The position numbers and the translations under genes were made by a program. This document shows positions 37,195-46,959 of a stretch of 64,000 bases of DNA, piece by piece. Within the stretch, counting starts at the first letter, position 1. Each line of letters starts with the position of its first letter. The notes beneath the pieces are model-generated. The model saw nothing but the letters and a program-made list of their open reading frames with translations, made no database searches and was not told where the DNA came from. Where the stretch lies: contig NZ_QEVW01000005.1 of the NCBI RefSeq assembly GCF_003287275.1, positions 1-64,000 on the forward strand, in the 5' to 3' direction. The DNA comes from Paenibacillus taichungensis. GTDB taxonomy: Bacteria > Bacillota > Bacilli > Paenibacillales > Paenibacillaceae.

Positions 37195-38853
37195 CTAACT
37201 TTTTTGATCCCGATATTCCTGTGGTGTGCAGCCGGTGGCCTTTTTGAAGAAACGATAAAAATAGTGCTGATCACTAAATCCAACCTTGGCGGATATTTCA
37301 TGCATTTTGCAGGTAGAGCCGAGAAGTAATTCCTTGCTGCGCTCGATGCGCCGTTCATGAATATAGTCGGATATGCCTTTGCCAGTAATACGTTTGTACC
37401 AACGGGATAGATATGACGGATTGAGGGAAACCTCCTGTGCAATTCGGGTTAGTGAAAGGTCATCCTCCAGATGATGCTTGATATAATGATGAATAGTGAC
37501 GAGAATCTGCGACTGATCATGGATGCGAGTAACACTTCTTTTGGAGATGATCCATTCATAAGCCGATTGATAGAAAACGACCAGATCGGACCAAGGCGTA
37601 TGGATATTAAAATGAAGCATTCGAGATAACGCAATTTCCTCCATTGCTGATTCATACAAGCCCAGTTCATGAAGAAGCTCCATCAGTCCATTACCTGCAC
37701 CTGAATAGATTCTCATTCGAAAGAATGGATCTTGAAGTCCTTCTTTTGAAGCCTCTGTCCACTTGTGAAATGACTCCATCCACTCCCGATCCCCTGATGT
37801 AACGCGCTGCCTGATCTGATCCAGATGAAGACTGGCAACACTCTGCTGATTCAAAATATTGGGGATGTAAGGCGAATCATGCTGTACTTTGACCCGAAGA
37901 AGCTTCTCCATCCCAAGTCCAGGGCCCTCATGGATCGACAGGCGCAGCTGTGCAATGGCCTGACTTAACTCCATCCACTCCACCGCCTGTTCGCTCACCA
38001 TAATGGAGACGGACAGATTCAGACAATCCGCACAGGATTGCTGCACAGACTCCAGCGTTCCATAGACAAAACGCAGTGTCTGTTCCCACTTCTCCTGCTG
38101 TCCTGTATGGAAGCTCGATGGCTGAGCCTTGGGCTGAACAAAGCAGGCAATCACCTGATAATCCAGATCAATAGCTTTGACCTTGGCCTTATCCTGAAGC
38201 AGTTCCTCTGCAACGTTGGCAACCGCATAGCGAATTAAACTCCGGTCCGAATGGGATTGATAGTTGTTCCACTCCTCAACCCGTATGATGATCGGGATTA
38301 CCGACTCATTCGACATGAAAGGTAACTGGACTGCATCCAATTCTTCCTGAAGCGAGGCGATATCATGTCTTTCCGTTCGTTTTAGGAGATCCAGCAGCAG
38401 CTGTCTTTGCAGCTGCGGCAGCGCTCTGGGCAGCTTGCTGCGAAACCAGGCATGTTGGTAACGGAAATCATTTTCCTCCGATATTTGTGTTAAAGCCCGC
38501 TCTACCGCTGCACGAATATGACTCATGCCTTCTGTCTTTAACAGGTAATCCACAACACAAGGGTTGCGTATCGCTTGATGTGCATAATCAAATTCGTTAT
38601 GACCTGTCAGCAACAGAACTTTACATCGTGGCCAACGATCCATAATCTTCTCGATCAGCTCCATGCCATCCATGCCAGGCATGCAGATGTCGCTGAGTAC
38701 GATATCGATTTTAACGGAATTCAACCACTCGATTGCTTCAAAGGCAGAATATGCCTTAATGATCTCCATATCGTGAAAATCCGCTTTTTGAAAAAAAGCA
38801 TAAAGACCATCCAAAATAACCGGTTCATCATCTACAATTAACATCCGCTGCAT
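37195..38853 (-). CDS. YesN-type response regulator with AraC DNA-binding domain
   Basis: A 552-residue regulator: receiver domain with DDE near residue 8-10, phospho-acceptor Asp55 in IVLSDICMPGMDG and a Lys in YLLKTEG (the usual Pro after Lys is Thr); a long middle region; AraC-type helix-turn-helix pair at the C-terminus (IAQEVSLNPSYLSRWYKRITGKG, ISAKVGFSDQHYFYRFFKKATGCTPQEYRDQ). Four bases after the kinase stop, so coupled with it. Likely controls the transporter and arabinan-degrading enzymes around it. Confidence 0.93.
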   Translation of the reverse strand: MQRMLIVDDEPVILDGLYAFFQKADFHDMEIIKAYSAFEAIEWLNSVKIDIVLSDICMPGMDGMELIEKIMDRWPRCKVLLLTGHNEFDYAHQAIRNPCVVDYLLKTEGMSHIRAAVERALTQISEENDFRYQHAWFRSKLPRALPQLQRQLLLDLLKRTERHDIASLQEELDAVQLPFMSNESVIPIIIRVEEWNNYQSHSDRSLIRYAVANVAEELLQDKAKVKAIDLDYQVIACFVQPKAQPSSFHTGQQEKWEQTLRFVYGTLESVQQSCADCLNLSVSIMVSEQAVEWMELSQAIAQLRLSIHEGPGLGMEKLLRVKVQHDSPYIPNILNQQSVASLHLDQIRQRVTSGDREWMESFHKWTEASKEGLQDPFFRMRIYSGAGNGLMELLHELGLYESAMEEIALSRMLHFNIHTPWSDLVVFYQSAYEWIISKRSVTRIHDQSQILVTIHHYIKHHLEDDLSLTRIAQEVSLNPSYLSRWYKRITGKGISDYIHERRIERSKELLLGSTCKMHEISAKVGFSDQHYFYRFFKKATGCTPQEYRDQKS

Positions 38854-38857
38854 ACGA

Positions 38858-40609
38858 CTACTCCTGTCTCCATGGAATATTTAATATCATGCATAAACCG
38901 CCCAACTCACTGCGCTGCGCACAAAGGCCATAGCCTGTCCCAAACTTGATCCTTAAACGTTGATTCACATTCATCAGTCCTGTAATCTCTTCATTCCCAT
39001 GCCTCTGGTTCGCAGATTCCTGAAAGGATACTTGCAGGCTACTCAGAATTTCCTCCGTTAAATGATCGCCATCATCCTCTATCCGAATGGACAACTGTTG
39101 GTGGTCCACTTGATAGGATAATTTCAGAATCCCTCCCTGACTGCGCTTGGCAAGGGCATGTTCAAAGACATTCTCCACAATCGGCTGAATAATGACTCGG
39201 GGAATGGCGATGTCTCGGTACTCCCTACTCAGTTCCTCCAATTGCAGTTGGACTCTTGAGCCAAATCGGATTTTCTGAATAGAAGCATAGACTAAGGCGT
39301 GTTCCACCTCTTCACCGAGCGAAACCTCAGAATGAGAATCCCTGGACATATACCTGAAATATTGACCCAAATAGTCGGTAAATTCCTGAATCAATTCAAC
39401 ATTCTCGACCTCGGCCATTTGTTTGATGCTGAACAGACTGTTATATAGAAAGTGAGGCTGAATCTGGGACTGCAAATGTTTGAGTTCTGCCTCGCTTGTT
39501 CGAATCCGGGCAACATAATTTTCATCAATCAAAATATGTAAGCGTTCTATCATGTGGTTGAAGCGAGAGTATAAATAACCAAATTCATCTCGTCTGGATT
39601 GCGGAATATGAATAGTTGTCTGACCTTGCTCCGCCATTCTGAACCCGCGAATGAGCACAGATAACGGCTTGTGAATTGACCTGTAGATTGAAAAGGAGAA
39701 GATCATAATGATAATGATTGAGATAAGCGTCAATGTCCACAGCCACAGGTTATATTGTTCCAGGGGAGCTTGGAGCACATCATTAGGGATGCTGGCTGTC
39801 AGCGTGAACGAGTGATCAGGATCATAAAGCGAATAATACAGATATGGATCGGACTGAAATCTCGTCACTTGCATGGATTCTGGTGATTCCGGTGATACCT
39901 GCTGCAATTGTGCTGCCGATACAGGTTTATCAGAAGAAGAAATGACCACATTGTGCTGCTCACCGAAGCTCAGTGTAATATCACTGCCTCCCGTTTCCGC
40001 GAGCTGCTGCAATCTGTGCTTCAGTTCTTCCGCAGACAAACGTATGCCTAATATAAAATTGGGCGGTTCCTCATGATTCATGTTATACGGATTGCTTTTG
40101 AGAAAATAAAGATTGTTATCCGAATAAGACAACTCACCATTCAGATTGCCCATGGTCGCCAGCAGATCCTTCCATTCTGTATCCTCCACATTGCGAATTC
40201 CGTCCACCGCGCTGACCCGTTTATGCAGAGCCGGAACATAATACACAACATCGCTGATATAGGGACTCGTCACCATGATCTGCCCCAGCTTGTTATGTAT
40301 ATTATTGAGACTGGAAGTCACCTCATATCTGCCCATAATTGCAGCTCGTGTACTTAGGGTGGACATCGTTTCATCGAATGAAAATTCGGTAACAAGACCA
40401 CTCATTCGCTCCAATTCAAATTGCAGATGATTGTGGTAAAAATAAAGCTTTGATTCATGCGCCTTCTCCACTTCCGTCTGCATTTGCTTGGAGCTGGTAT
40501 GCGTGATCATAATACTGATCCCATATAAGGGCAGAATGACGAGCACAAAGGCAATCATCAGTTTGACGACGATGGATGCATTTTTCCATCTCCCCCATGT
40601 GAATCTCAT
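38858..40609 (-). CDS. YesM-type sensor histidine kinase
   Basis: A 583-residue kinase: membrane helices about 14-35 and 288-309, an extracellular sensor of about 250 residues between them, HAMP at about 310-365, His386 in SQIQPHFLYNSLFS, and an ATPase domain (IPRVIIQPIVENVFEHAL, IRIEDDGDHL). The ATPase G1 box is short: the usual DNGxG motif reads DDGDHL, an atypical form. Between this gene and the upstream permease gene is a terminator, so part of its transcription is readthrough from the permease operon. Confidence 0.92.
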   Translation of the reverse strand: MRFTWGRWKNASIVVKLMIAFVLVILPLYGISIMITHTSSKQMQTEVEKAHESKLYFYHNHLQFELERMSGLVTEFSFDETMSTLSTRAAIMGRYEVTSSLNNIHNKLGQIMVTSPYISDVVYYVPALHKRVSAVDGIRNVEDTEWKDLLATMGNLNGELSYSDNNLYFLKSNPYNMNHEEPPNFILGIRLSAEELKHRLQQLAETGGSDITLSFGEQHNVVISSSDKPVSAAQLQQVSPESPESMQVTRFQSDPYLYYSLYDPDHSFTLTASIPNDVLQAPLEQYNLWLWTLTLISIIIIMIFSFSIYRSIHKPLSVLIRGFRMAEQGQTTIHIPQSRRDEFGYLYSRFNHMIERLHILIDENYVARIRTSEAELKHLQSQIQPHFLYNSLFSIKQMAEVENVELIQEFTDYLGQYFRYMSRDSHSEVSLGEEVEHALVYASIQKIRFGSRVQLQLEELSREYRDIAIPRVIIQPIVENVFEHALAKRSQGGILKLSYQVDHQQLSIRIEDDGDHLTEEILSSLQVSFQESANQRHGNEEITGLMNVNQRLRIKFGTGYGLCAQRSELGGLCMILNIPWRQE

Positions 40610-40635
40610 TTCACTACACTCCTCTCCTCAACGGC

Positions 40636-40660
40636 AAAAAGGAGCCGGAAATCGGCTCCT
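40636..40660 (-). terminator. Terminator/attenuator between permease and kinase genes
   Basis: AGGAGCCG (40640-40647) pairs with CGGCTCCT (40653-40660), loop of five, TTTTT follows on the minus strand. It lies inside an otherwise continuous gene run. Confidence 0.8.
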
Positions 40661-40684
40661 CCCATTGGTTTTCCTCCATCGATC

Positions 40685-41575
40685 TTATCCCTTTACACTA
40701 CCGACAACAAGTCCATGAACGAAATACCTTTGCAGGAACGGATACACGAGCAGAATGGGTATCACGGACAAAAAGATTTGGGATGCCTGGGTCGTTCTAT
40801 CCGACACCTGACTTAACAGTGTCGCATCCTCAAGGGTCATCATTTCACTCTGGATCATCGTCACTTGCTGGAGCATCGATTGCAGATACGTGGCTAGTGG
40901 ATAACCTTCCGGACTTTTCATATAGATCATGCCATCAAACCAGGCGTTCCAGTGTCCCACCATGGCAAACAATGTGATGGTTGCGATACTGGGCAATGAA
41001 ATAGGAAGATAAATGCTCCATAGCGTGCGGAAATGGCCAGCACCATCCATCCAAGCCGCCTCTTCCAACTCCTTTGGCAAACCTCGGAAGAAATTCAGCA
41101 TAAGCAACACATTGAAGATCGGAACCGCTCCCGGTAAGATCAGGGCCCAGATCGAATCCAACAGACCTGCTTCTTTGACGATCAGATAACCCGGGATTAA
41201 TCCTCCACTGAACAGCATGGTAAAGACAAATATCCACGCATAGAACGTTCTGGAACGGAACTTCGCTGCCTCTTTGGAGAGCGGATAGGCTACAAGAATC
41301 GTGAAAATCAGATTGGTCGCAACTCCGAGTACCACACGGAGAAGACTTGTACCGAATGAATTTAGAAACTGCTGATTTTCGAGAATGTATTTATAGGAGG
41401 AAAAGGTGAAGTCCACCGGCCAGAATGTCACACTCCCCGCCTTGACTGCATCACTCGAACTAAACGAAATTGCCAGAATGTTCACAATGGGAAACAGGCA
41501 TAGCAAGGCAAGAAGGGTCAGGATGACATAATTCATTCCCAGAAACCAACGATAGGCTCTCGAAGCGTGATGCAT
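40685..41575 (-). CDS. ABC transporter permease (LplC type) of the arabinan locus
   Basis: A 296-residue, six-helix permease; EAA loop LEEAAWMDGAGHFRTLWSIYLPISLP and C-terminus YPFLQRYFVHGLVVGSVKG. AAAGGAGG precedes the ATG. It follows the LplB gene by 15 bases. Confidence 0.93.
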   Translation of the reverse strand: MHHASRAYRWFLGMNYVILTLLALLCLFPIVNILAISFSSSDAVKAGSVTFWPVDFTFSSYKYILENQQFLNSFGTSLLRVVLGVATNLIFTILVAYPLSKEAAKFRSRTFYAWIFVFTMLFSGGLIPGYLIVKEAGLLDSIWALILPGAVPIFNVLLMLNFFRGLPKELEEAAWMDGAGHFRTLWSIYLPISLPSIATITLFAMVGHWNAWFDGMIYMKSPEGYPLATYLQSMLQQVTMIQSEMMTLEDATLLSQVSDRTTQASQIFLSVIPILLVYPFLQRYFVHGLVVGSVKG

Positions 41576-41590
41576 GTTCTTGCCTCCTTT

Positions 41591-42496
41591 CTAGAAAATC
41601 CGATAATTGGCTAATCGATAGGCGAGGAAATAGCCAAGCCCGATAAAGATAAACGAAACCACTGATTTGATGAGCCCCAATGCGGTAGATACGGAGTACT
41701 GTGCATCCTGCAAGCCAATCCGGTAAATCATCGTATCCAGAATATCTCCGGATTCATAGACCAGCGGATTGTAGAGGTTGAACACTTGGTCAAAACCACC
41801 GTTAAGTACGTTACCCAGACTCAGTGTAACCATCAGAATCACGATTGGACGAATGCCAGGCAGCGTAATATGCCAGGTCTGCTTCCATCTTCCTGCTCCA
41901 TCCATAACAGATGCTTCATACAGGGATTTATCAATGTTTGTCAGTGCGGCCAAATATATAATCGTGCCAAATCCGAATTCTTTCCATTGGTCCGTAATGA
42001 CGAGTATGTAAGGAAACCATTCGTTACTGGCCAGAAATTGAACCGGCTCTACACCCACTGCCTTAAGCAGCATATTTACGATTCCGGTACTGGGGGATAA
42101 TACATCCACAATGATTCCAGCCAAAATGACCCAGGAAAAGAAATGCGGCATATAGATAACCGTCTGAATGGTTCGTTTAAAGCCTGTTTTGCGCACCTCG
42201 TTCAGCAGCAGGGCCACAAGTACCGGAATGACCAAACCGGACACAATTTTCATGGCGGAAATAAATACGGTATTCCATACGACCTGTCCGAACCCAGGCA
42301 GATCGAACAGATACCTGAAATTGTCCAGGCCGACCCAGTTCATATTTTTGAATCCGGCAATGGGAGAGAAATTCTGAAAAGCAATGGAGAGTCCCGCCAT
42401 CGGAATGTAACCGAATACAATAATGATGATCAGTCCAGGCAATATCATGAGATGAAGCGGAACGTTTCGTATAAATTGTCTGTAGTTGGAACGCAT
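41591..42496 (-). CDS. ABC transporter permease (LplB type) of the arabinan locus
   Basis: A 301-residue, six-helix permease: GYIPMAGLSIAFQNFSPIAG, VIYMPHFFSWVILAG, EAA loop LYEASVMDGAGRWKQTWHITLPG. AAGGAGGAG precedes the ATG; a TATAAT is visible about 35 bases upstream of the start. It is the first gene after the GH51 terminator, so the permeases have their own promoter. Confidence 0.93.
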   Translation of the reverse strand: MRSNYRQFIRNVPLHLMILPGLIIIIVFGYIPMAGLSIAFQNFSPIAGFKNMNWVGLDNFRYLFDLPGFGQVVWNTVFISAMKIVSGLVIPVLVALLLNEVRKTGFKRTIQTVIYMPHFFSWVILAGIIVDVLSPSTGIVNMLLKAVGVEPVQFLASNEWFPYILVITDQWKEFGFGTIIYLAALTNIDKSLYEASVMDGAGRWKQTWHITLPGIRPIVILMVTLSLGNVLNGGFDQVFNLYNPLVYESGDILDTMIYRIGLQDAQYSVSTALGLIKSVVSFIFIGLGYFLAYRLANYRIF

Positions 42497-42596
42497 AAGC
42501 TGTCTCCTCCTTCAAACTCATTATAGAATCCGTCAGGAACCGGAAATAGTGTAGGCTATTTACTTTAGGTATCTTTTGTTGACCCTCTTTCCGGAA

Positions 42597-42631
42597 CACC
42601 AAAAAACCGCGATACTCGCGGTTTTTTGGTG
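42597..42631. terminator. Terminator of the GH51 gene
   Basis: A perfect 16-pair stem (42597-42612 with 42616-42631), core ACCGCGA-TAC-TCGCGGT, with A and T runs in the stem. Confidence 0.9.
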
Positions 42632-42721
42632 CAACATATATATCTGGGTATAACAGCAATCGGAAGATGGTTCTGACCACGCAGTGACTTTGTGTGAAAA
42701 TTATTGGTTCAACTTAGATAA

Positions 42722-45700
42722 TTATCGCTGGACATCCATAACCAGTACATTGACCGAATTTGCAGGAAGCTGCAAGACAACCGAATCCTCCTGCAGATGC
42801 ATCACTTGTTCTTGTGGAACAATTTTCTCATCATTCTTCTGGTTCACATTAGGCACATGTAGCAATTCTTCATCTCCGCCAAGTGTTATCAATCTCGCAA
42901 CAGAGGTAACGCTCAGATTCTGAAGGCAAATTTGGGTTGCTTTGTCCACCCCATCTGCGTTCACCAGTTTCACATACACATGCTGCTCGTCTCTTGTAAC
43001 GGAATGGAATACGTCCCGGTTATATGCTTCCAGTTTGTAATCCAGAATTTTGCTAGTCGTGCGACCATCGGTATAAGAGCAGATCAGATTCTTCCCTGTT
43101 TCACCACCATAATTGACCGTAATCGTATAATTCGTATCGCTCGCCAGCGGTTCATAGTTGGCTGCCCGGAGATTACCCGCCGCTGAACTGGAAGAATAGT
43201 CACCCAGAGTGTAGCCTTCTACACCTTGTTTGTATACTTTGACTCCCGTTGCATTGCCGCCATATCCGATTGCGTATTCAATGACATCCTTTTTATCAGG
43301 TGAACTATCCGTCAATCCCACACCGATGGTGAAGCCATCCTCACCCGCTATGCGCTGAACCTGGACTTCCACTTTATAATTCGACCATTCATCGTTCAGA
43401 AGATACAACCCATTCAAGCCGTTTGCCTGGGCTTTCAAAATCAATCCTTTCCCCGTCTCCAGCGTGTATCCTGCCGATCCCGGAATCCAATTCCACGCTT
43501 CATTCAGAGCTGTCTGCTCCCTGAAATCTTCTGTAAACAGCACGCTGCCATCCTGGTTCGATGTAACCGTAATCCGTTCCACCACAATGTCGGCATTACC
43601 TGTCGCAATCTCGATGCCGCCACGTGGAATGAGTTCCATCGGTTGACCCTTGCTGTACGTTGAAAATGAAGTGCCCAGCACCTGCTCGCCCACATACTTG
43701 GCAAAAAGCTGCTGCACATAGTAATTCGGTGTGTACCACACCGTTTCATCATCAAACCAGATGCAGTCCGGCGTCCAGCGATAGGTGCCGTCCGTCAGTA
43801 CTTTGTTGAACAATGGCGCATAGGCAGCCAAGCGAACAACGTCCGCATTATTTTCAAAACCCGTCATGACCGCCGCTTCTGCGATTGCTCCTGCCAGTGT
43901 ATTTTTGTCCGTGGATGCATATTCTCCTACAAATACCTTGGATGTCTCTGTCCAATCCATACTGCCGTCTTCATGATAAGCCCGCTCATAATAGTTGTAC
44001 CGATCCACGTTGTTCAGCAAATAGTCATTGGAGCGATAGTAGTGCTCATCCGCAATGGTATCCATATAGTTATCCTGATTCTCATACCAAGTGACCGTCT
44101 CCTCAATTACCTCTTTGCCATCTGCAAAAGCCACCTGAGCTGATCCGGTCAGATTGCCGCTCAGGAATTTCCATCCCTGTTGGTACGCATCATCGTCTGC
44201 TTGGGCTCCAACTGTCGAAATGATGTGAAGTTCATGATCAGGATAATGACGTTTCATATAATCATCAATTGACGTCTTGAATACTTCAAAGTTGGCGAAA
44301 AATTCAGTTCCCCAGTTCTCATTGCCTACGCCAAGATAACGCAAATCGAATGGTTCAGGATGTCCCATGCTGCTTCGGATGGCAGCCCATTCGTTATGTT
44401 TAATATCCGTGCTGAGCGCGAAATCGATCAGGTCTGTAAAGTTTTGGATATAGTAATCCCTCAAAGCGCCACCCGCCGGGTGTGCGTAATCCGAACGAGC
44501 CTGGCACAGAACGCCACAGGCCATGACCGGTACCGGAGCAGCATTCAAATCTTCTGCCAGTTGGAAATACTCCATATACCCGAGACCCATCGTCATCATG
44601 TAACCCCAGACGTTATAGTTCTCTTTGCGGAGCTCCACCGCTCCCACCGAATCCTTCCAGTCATACACATTGTCCCAAATAAACGAACCTTCGGAAATGC
44701 ATCCCCCCGGAAAACGCAGAAACTTTGGATGCAGATCGACAAGGGCCTGAACCAGATCTTTCCTAAGTCGATAGTTCGGATTCCCGGTATAGTTGGCATG
44801 CGCTGAAGAGGATACTCCCAGCTCTTTCGGATCGGCTCCCCATACATCCTGCGGAATCAACGACACCATGTCTATGGAAATGTCTCCTTCAAAGGTAAGT
44901 GCCAATTGCCCCAGCGCGGTCTCCGTTCCAGTCAGGGTCACGTTCGAATGGGTGATGTTGGGCGAATTGGGGTGAGTCAACACATGGCTGCCACTTGCAT
45001 GACCGCTGAATTCCGCATTGGCCACAAGGACACGGTTATCAGAATAGGCGATCCCGTACTTCTTCCATGTGTTACCTTCTTCAACTCGCAGCATAGCTGA
45101 ATCACTGATGGCAGCACCATTTCCATCCTGCAATTGAATCGTAATTGTACCTGGGGATACTGCCTTTGCCCACACGGTGAAATCATATGCCTCCCCTTCT
45201 TTAATGGACATGGCACAATGCTGATTGGAATCCGAGAATCCGCGATTTCGAATCGTGGCACCAGTCTGAACCGTTACATAATAAGCATTCACTTCCGGGT
45301 CTTCCACGTTAAGATGATTGTTTATTCCATCAGTATTCTGTACGATCATTTTCTCGGTATCCCCGGACCAGGCAAACAAAGGATCACGGTTCCGACCTGT
45401 CGAACAACCACATTCCCCAGAGTCATGCGAGTACGTATCGAATGCAAAGGATTCAAACGAACGGTTCTGAACTAACTCTGCATAGATTCCCCCATCTGCT
45501 GCATTGTTGATATCCTCGTAGAACAGACCGTACATCACTTCACTAACATCCGTCACCTGCTGGTCCCCATGGATTGTCACGGTATAAGGTGGAAGGTGTT
45601 CAGGTACAACGGACACATCAAAACTTTTGCTCAGGGTACTCCCACCCTTGGTTAAGAGCGCATTCAAACGAATCTCCTGTGCCGAGCTCAGAGGTTGAAC

Positions 45701-46573
45701 CTTTCCATTCGGTGACATAACTTCAGGCTGACTTGAATTCCATTGAACGTTTACCTTGCCCCCAAGCAAAACTACAGGCAATGACACATCTTTGGTAATA
45801 ATCCGGGCTGGAGCAGACAAATATTTATCTCCAGCCAGCTTCACAATCTCTTTATCCGTCAGAGACTCGCACATGACTTCGATCACTTCATCCATGGACA
45901 GAGCCGCCTGATAAATTCGAAAATCAGACAGTGAGCCTGAAAAATCCACATCTGCCGCGTACTGAGAGCGTCCAATATAATTGCGGCTATAATTCGCAGG
46001 GTCCACGAACGAATCAAACCATCTGCGCAGCTTGGCATAATTGCCACTGGATGTCTGACTGATGGAACCGTCTGCCACCTTCTCACCATTCACATATACA
46101 ACCGGACCCGCACTGCTGCGTGTGCCGCCCTGACTGCCTGCCACCGATAAAGCAATATGCATCCATTCCCCGCTGACAAATCCGCGTCCCGGGTCTACAA
46201 CCAGATCATCGCCTGCATATAACGTGCCTCGCATCTGACGAGTCAGAAATAAATAGGGACCCTTCTCGCCTTTACCGAAGTCGAAAATCCGCTCCCACAC
46301 GTTTGATCCCTTGCCCAAATGGACCCATGCTGCAACAGTCACTCCGGTGTTGTCGCTTACATTTTGCAGTAAATTCGTTGGCAACTCCAAATACGATGTT
46401 CCGTTCGATCCACCGGTAAAAGTCACCGCCCATCTGCCATTCACTTCAGAAATGTCGGGTGATTTCTCTCCTGCGGCAATTCCAATGTGCCCGTTTCCTG
46501 AACTATCCTTGCCAATGTCTGCTGCATCTTCAAACTTATAGTGTGCGATTAGTTGATGGTGAAATGTGGTCAT
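42722..46573 (-). CDS. Multidomain GH51 alpha-L-arabinofuranosidase (LamG - Ig-like - GH51)
   Basis: A 1283-residue enzyme predicted to release arabinofuranose side chains. Order: LamG/concanavalin-like domain (about 10-235), a bacterial Ig-like domain (about 245-327, GKVNVQWNSSQPEVMSPNGKV), a CBM-like beta region (about 370-575), the GH51 barrel with acid/base Glu752 in GVGNENWG and nucleophile Glu884 in VFVGEYAS, then the C-terminal beta domain into which a second jelly-roll (about 1005-1175) seems inserted. No signal peptide or membrane segment is visible, strange for a protein with binding modules that normally act outside the cell. The ATG at 46573 is preferred over 46579 because AGGAGGA is too close to the latter. 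Divergent from GH43. Confidence 0.88.
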   Translation of the reverse strand: MTTFHHQLIAHYKFEDAADIGKDSSGNGHIGIAAGEKSPDISEVNGRWAVTFTGGSNGTSYLELPTNLLQNVSDNTGVTVAAWVHLGKGSNVWERIFDFGKGEKGPYLFLTRQMRGTLYAGDDLVVDPGRGFVSGEWMHIALSVAGSQGGTRSSAGPVVYVNGEKVADGSISQTSSGNYAKLRRWFDSFVDPANYSRNYIGRSQYAADVDFSGSLSDFRIYQAALSMDEVIEVMCESLTDKEIVKLAGDKYLSAPARIITKDVSLPVVLLGGKVNVQWNSSQPEVMSPNGKVQPLSSAQEIRLNALLTKGGSTLSKSFDVSVVPEHLPPYTVTIHGDQQVTDVSEVMYGLFYEDINNAADGGIYAELVQNRSFESFAFDTYSHDSGECGCSTGRNRDPLFAWSGDTEKMIVQNTDGINNHLNVEDPEVNAYYVTVQTGATIRNRGFSDSNQHCAMSIKEGEAYDFTVWAKAVSPGTITIQLQDGNGAAISDSAMLRVEEGNTWKKYGIAYSDNRVLVANAEFSGHASGSHVLTHPNSPNITHSNVTLTGTETALGQLALTFEGDISIDMVSLIPQDVWGADPKELGVSSSAHANYTGNPNYRLRKDLVQALVDLHPKFLRFPGGCISEGSFIWDNVYDWKDSVGAVELRKENYNVWGYMMTMGLGYMEYFQLAEDLNAAPVPVMACGVLCQARSDYAHPAGGALRDYYIQNFTDLIDFALSTDIKHNEWAAIRSSMGHPEPFDLRYLGVGNENWGTEFFANFEVFKTSIDDYMKRHYPDHELHIISTVGAQADDDAYQQGWKFLSGNLTGSAQVAFADGKEVIEETVTWYENQDNYMDTIADEHYYRSNDYLLNNVDRYNYYERAYHEDGSMDWTETSKVFVGEYASTDKNTLAGAIAEAAVMTGFENNADVVRLAAYAPLFNKVLTDGTYRWTPDCIWFDDETVWYTPNYYVQQLFAKYVGEQVLGTSFSTYSKGQPMELIPRGGIEIATGNADIVVERITVTSNQDGSVLFTEDFREQTALNEAWNWIPGSAGYTLETGKGLILKAQANGLNGLYLLNDEWSNYKVEVQVQRIAGEDGFTIGVGLTDSSPDKKDVIEYAIGYGGNATGVKVYKQGVEGYTLGDYSSSSAAGNLRAANYEPLASDTNYTITVNYGGETGKNLICSYTDGRTTSKILDYKLEAYNRDVFHSVTRDEQHVYVKLVNADGVDKATQICLQNLSVTSVARLITLGGDEELLHVPNVNQKNDEKIVPQEQVMHLQEDSVVLQLPANSVNVLVMDVQR

Positions 46574-46959
46574 CTTCATTCCTCCTATGTAGGTTGAATT
46601 TTCGTAGATAAGTTTTCTTTAATTCGTATAAACATAAATTAATTAACAAATATATAAACACATAATCTAATCGTATAGTATCTTATTTCGAGTAAATATT
46701 TCAATCACAAAATTACAAATCATCTGTTGTATCATAGGAATTCTTACGAAAAATCAATCTTTTGCCGATCTCCCTCTCAATCCTAAAGTCACTCAACCCT
46801 GATATTTATAGTTTACAAATATATAAATTGATTGATAATATAACAAATGAAAGCGCTTGATAAATTATGGCAATCACAAGGAGGGCTGTCCAACGAGTTA
46901 ACGTTTGCGGCAATGATTAGGGCTATTTTTCATTTCAGGTATTGGGAAAGGGGAAACGT
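46574..46959. other. AT-rich divergent control region between GH51 and GH43
   Basis: This 386-base gap has no gene. It is strongly AT-rich, holds the 13-base direct repeat ACAAATATATAAA at 46646-46658 and 46815-46827, and a cre-like site at 46847. I cannot define the -35/-10 elements with confidence. Confidence 0.6.
46847..46861. promoter_or_regulatory. Candidate cre (CcpA) site upstream of GH43
   Basis: ATGAAAGCGCTTGAT fits WTGnAAnCGnWnnCW with one mismatch. It lies about 100 bases before the GH43 start, suggesting repression when glucose is available. Confidence 0.6.

Noticed and set aside
42143..42680. ORFs on both strands over the LplB permease gene
   Set aside because: Shadows of the permease gene; no family motifs and the minus one runs through the terminator at 42597.
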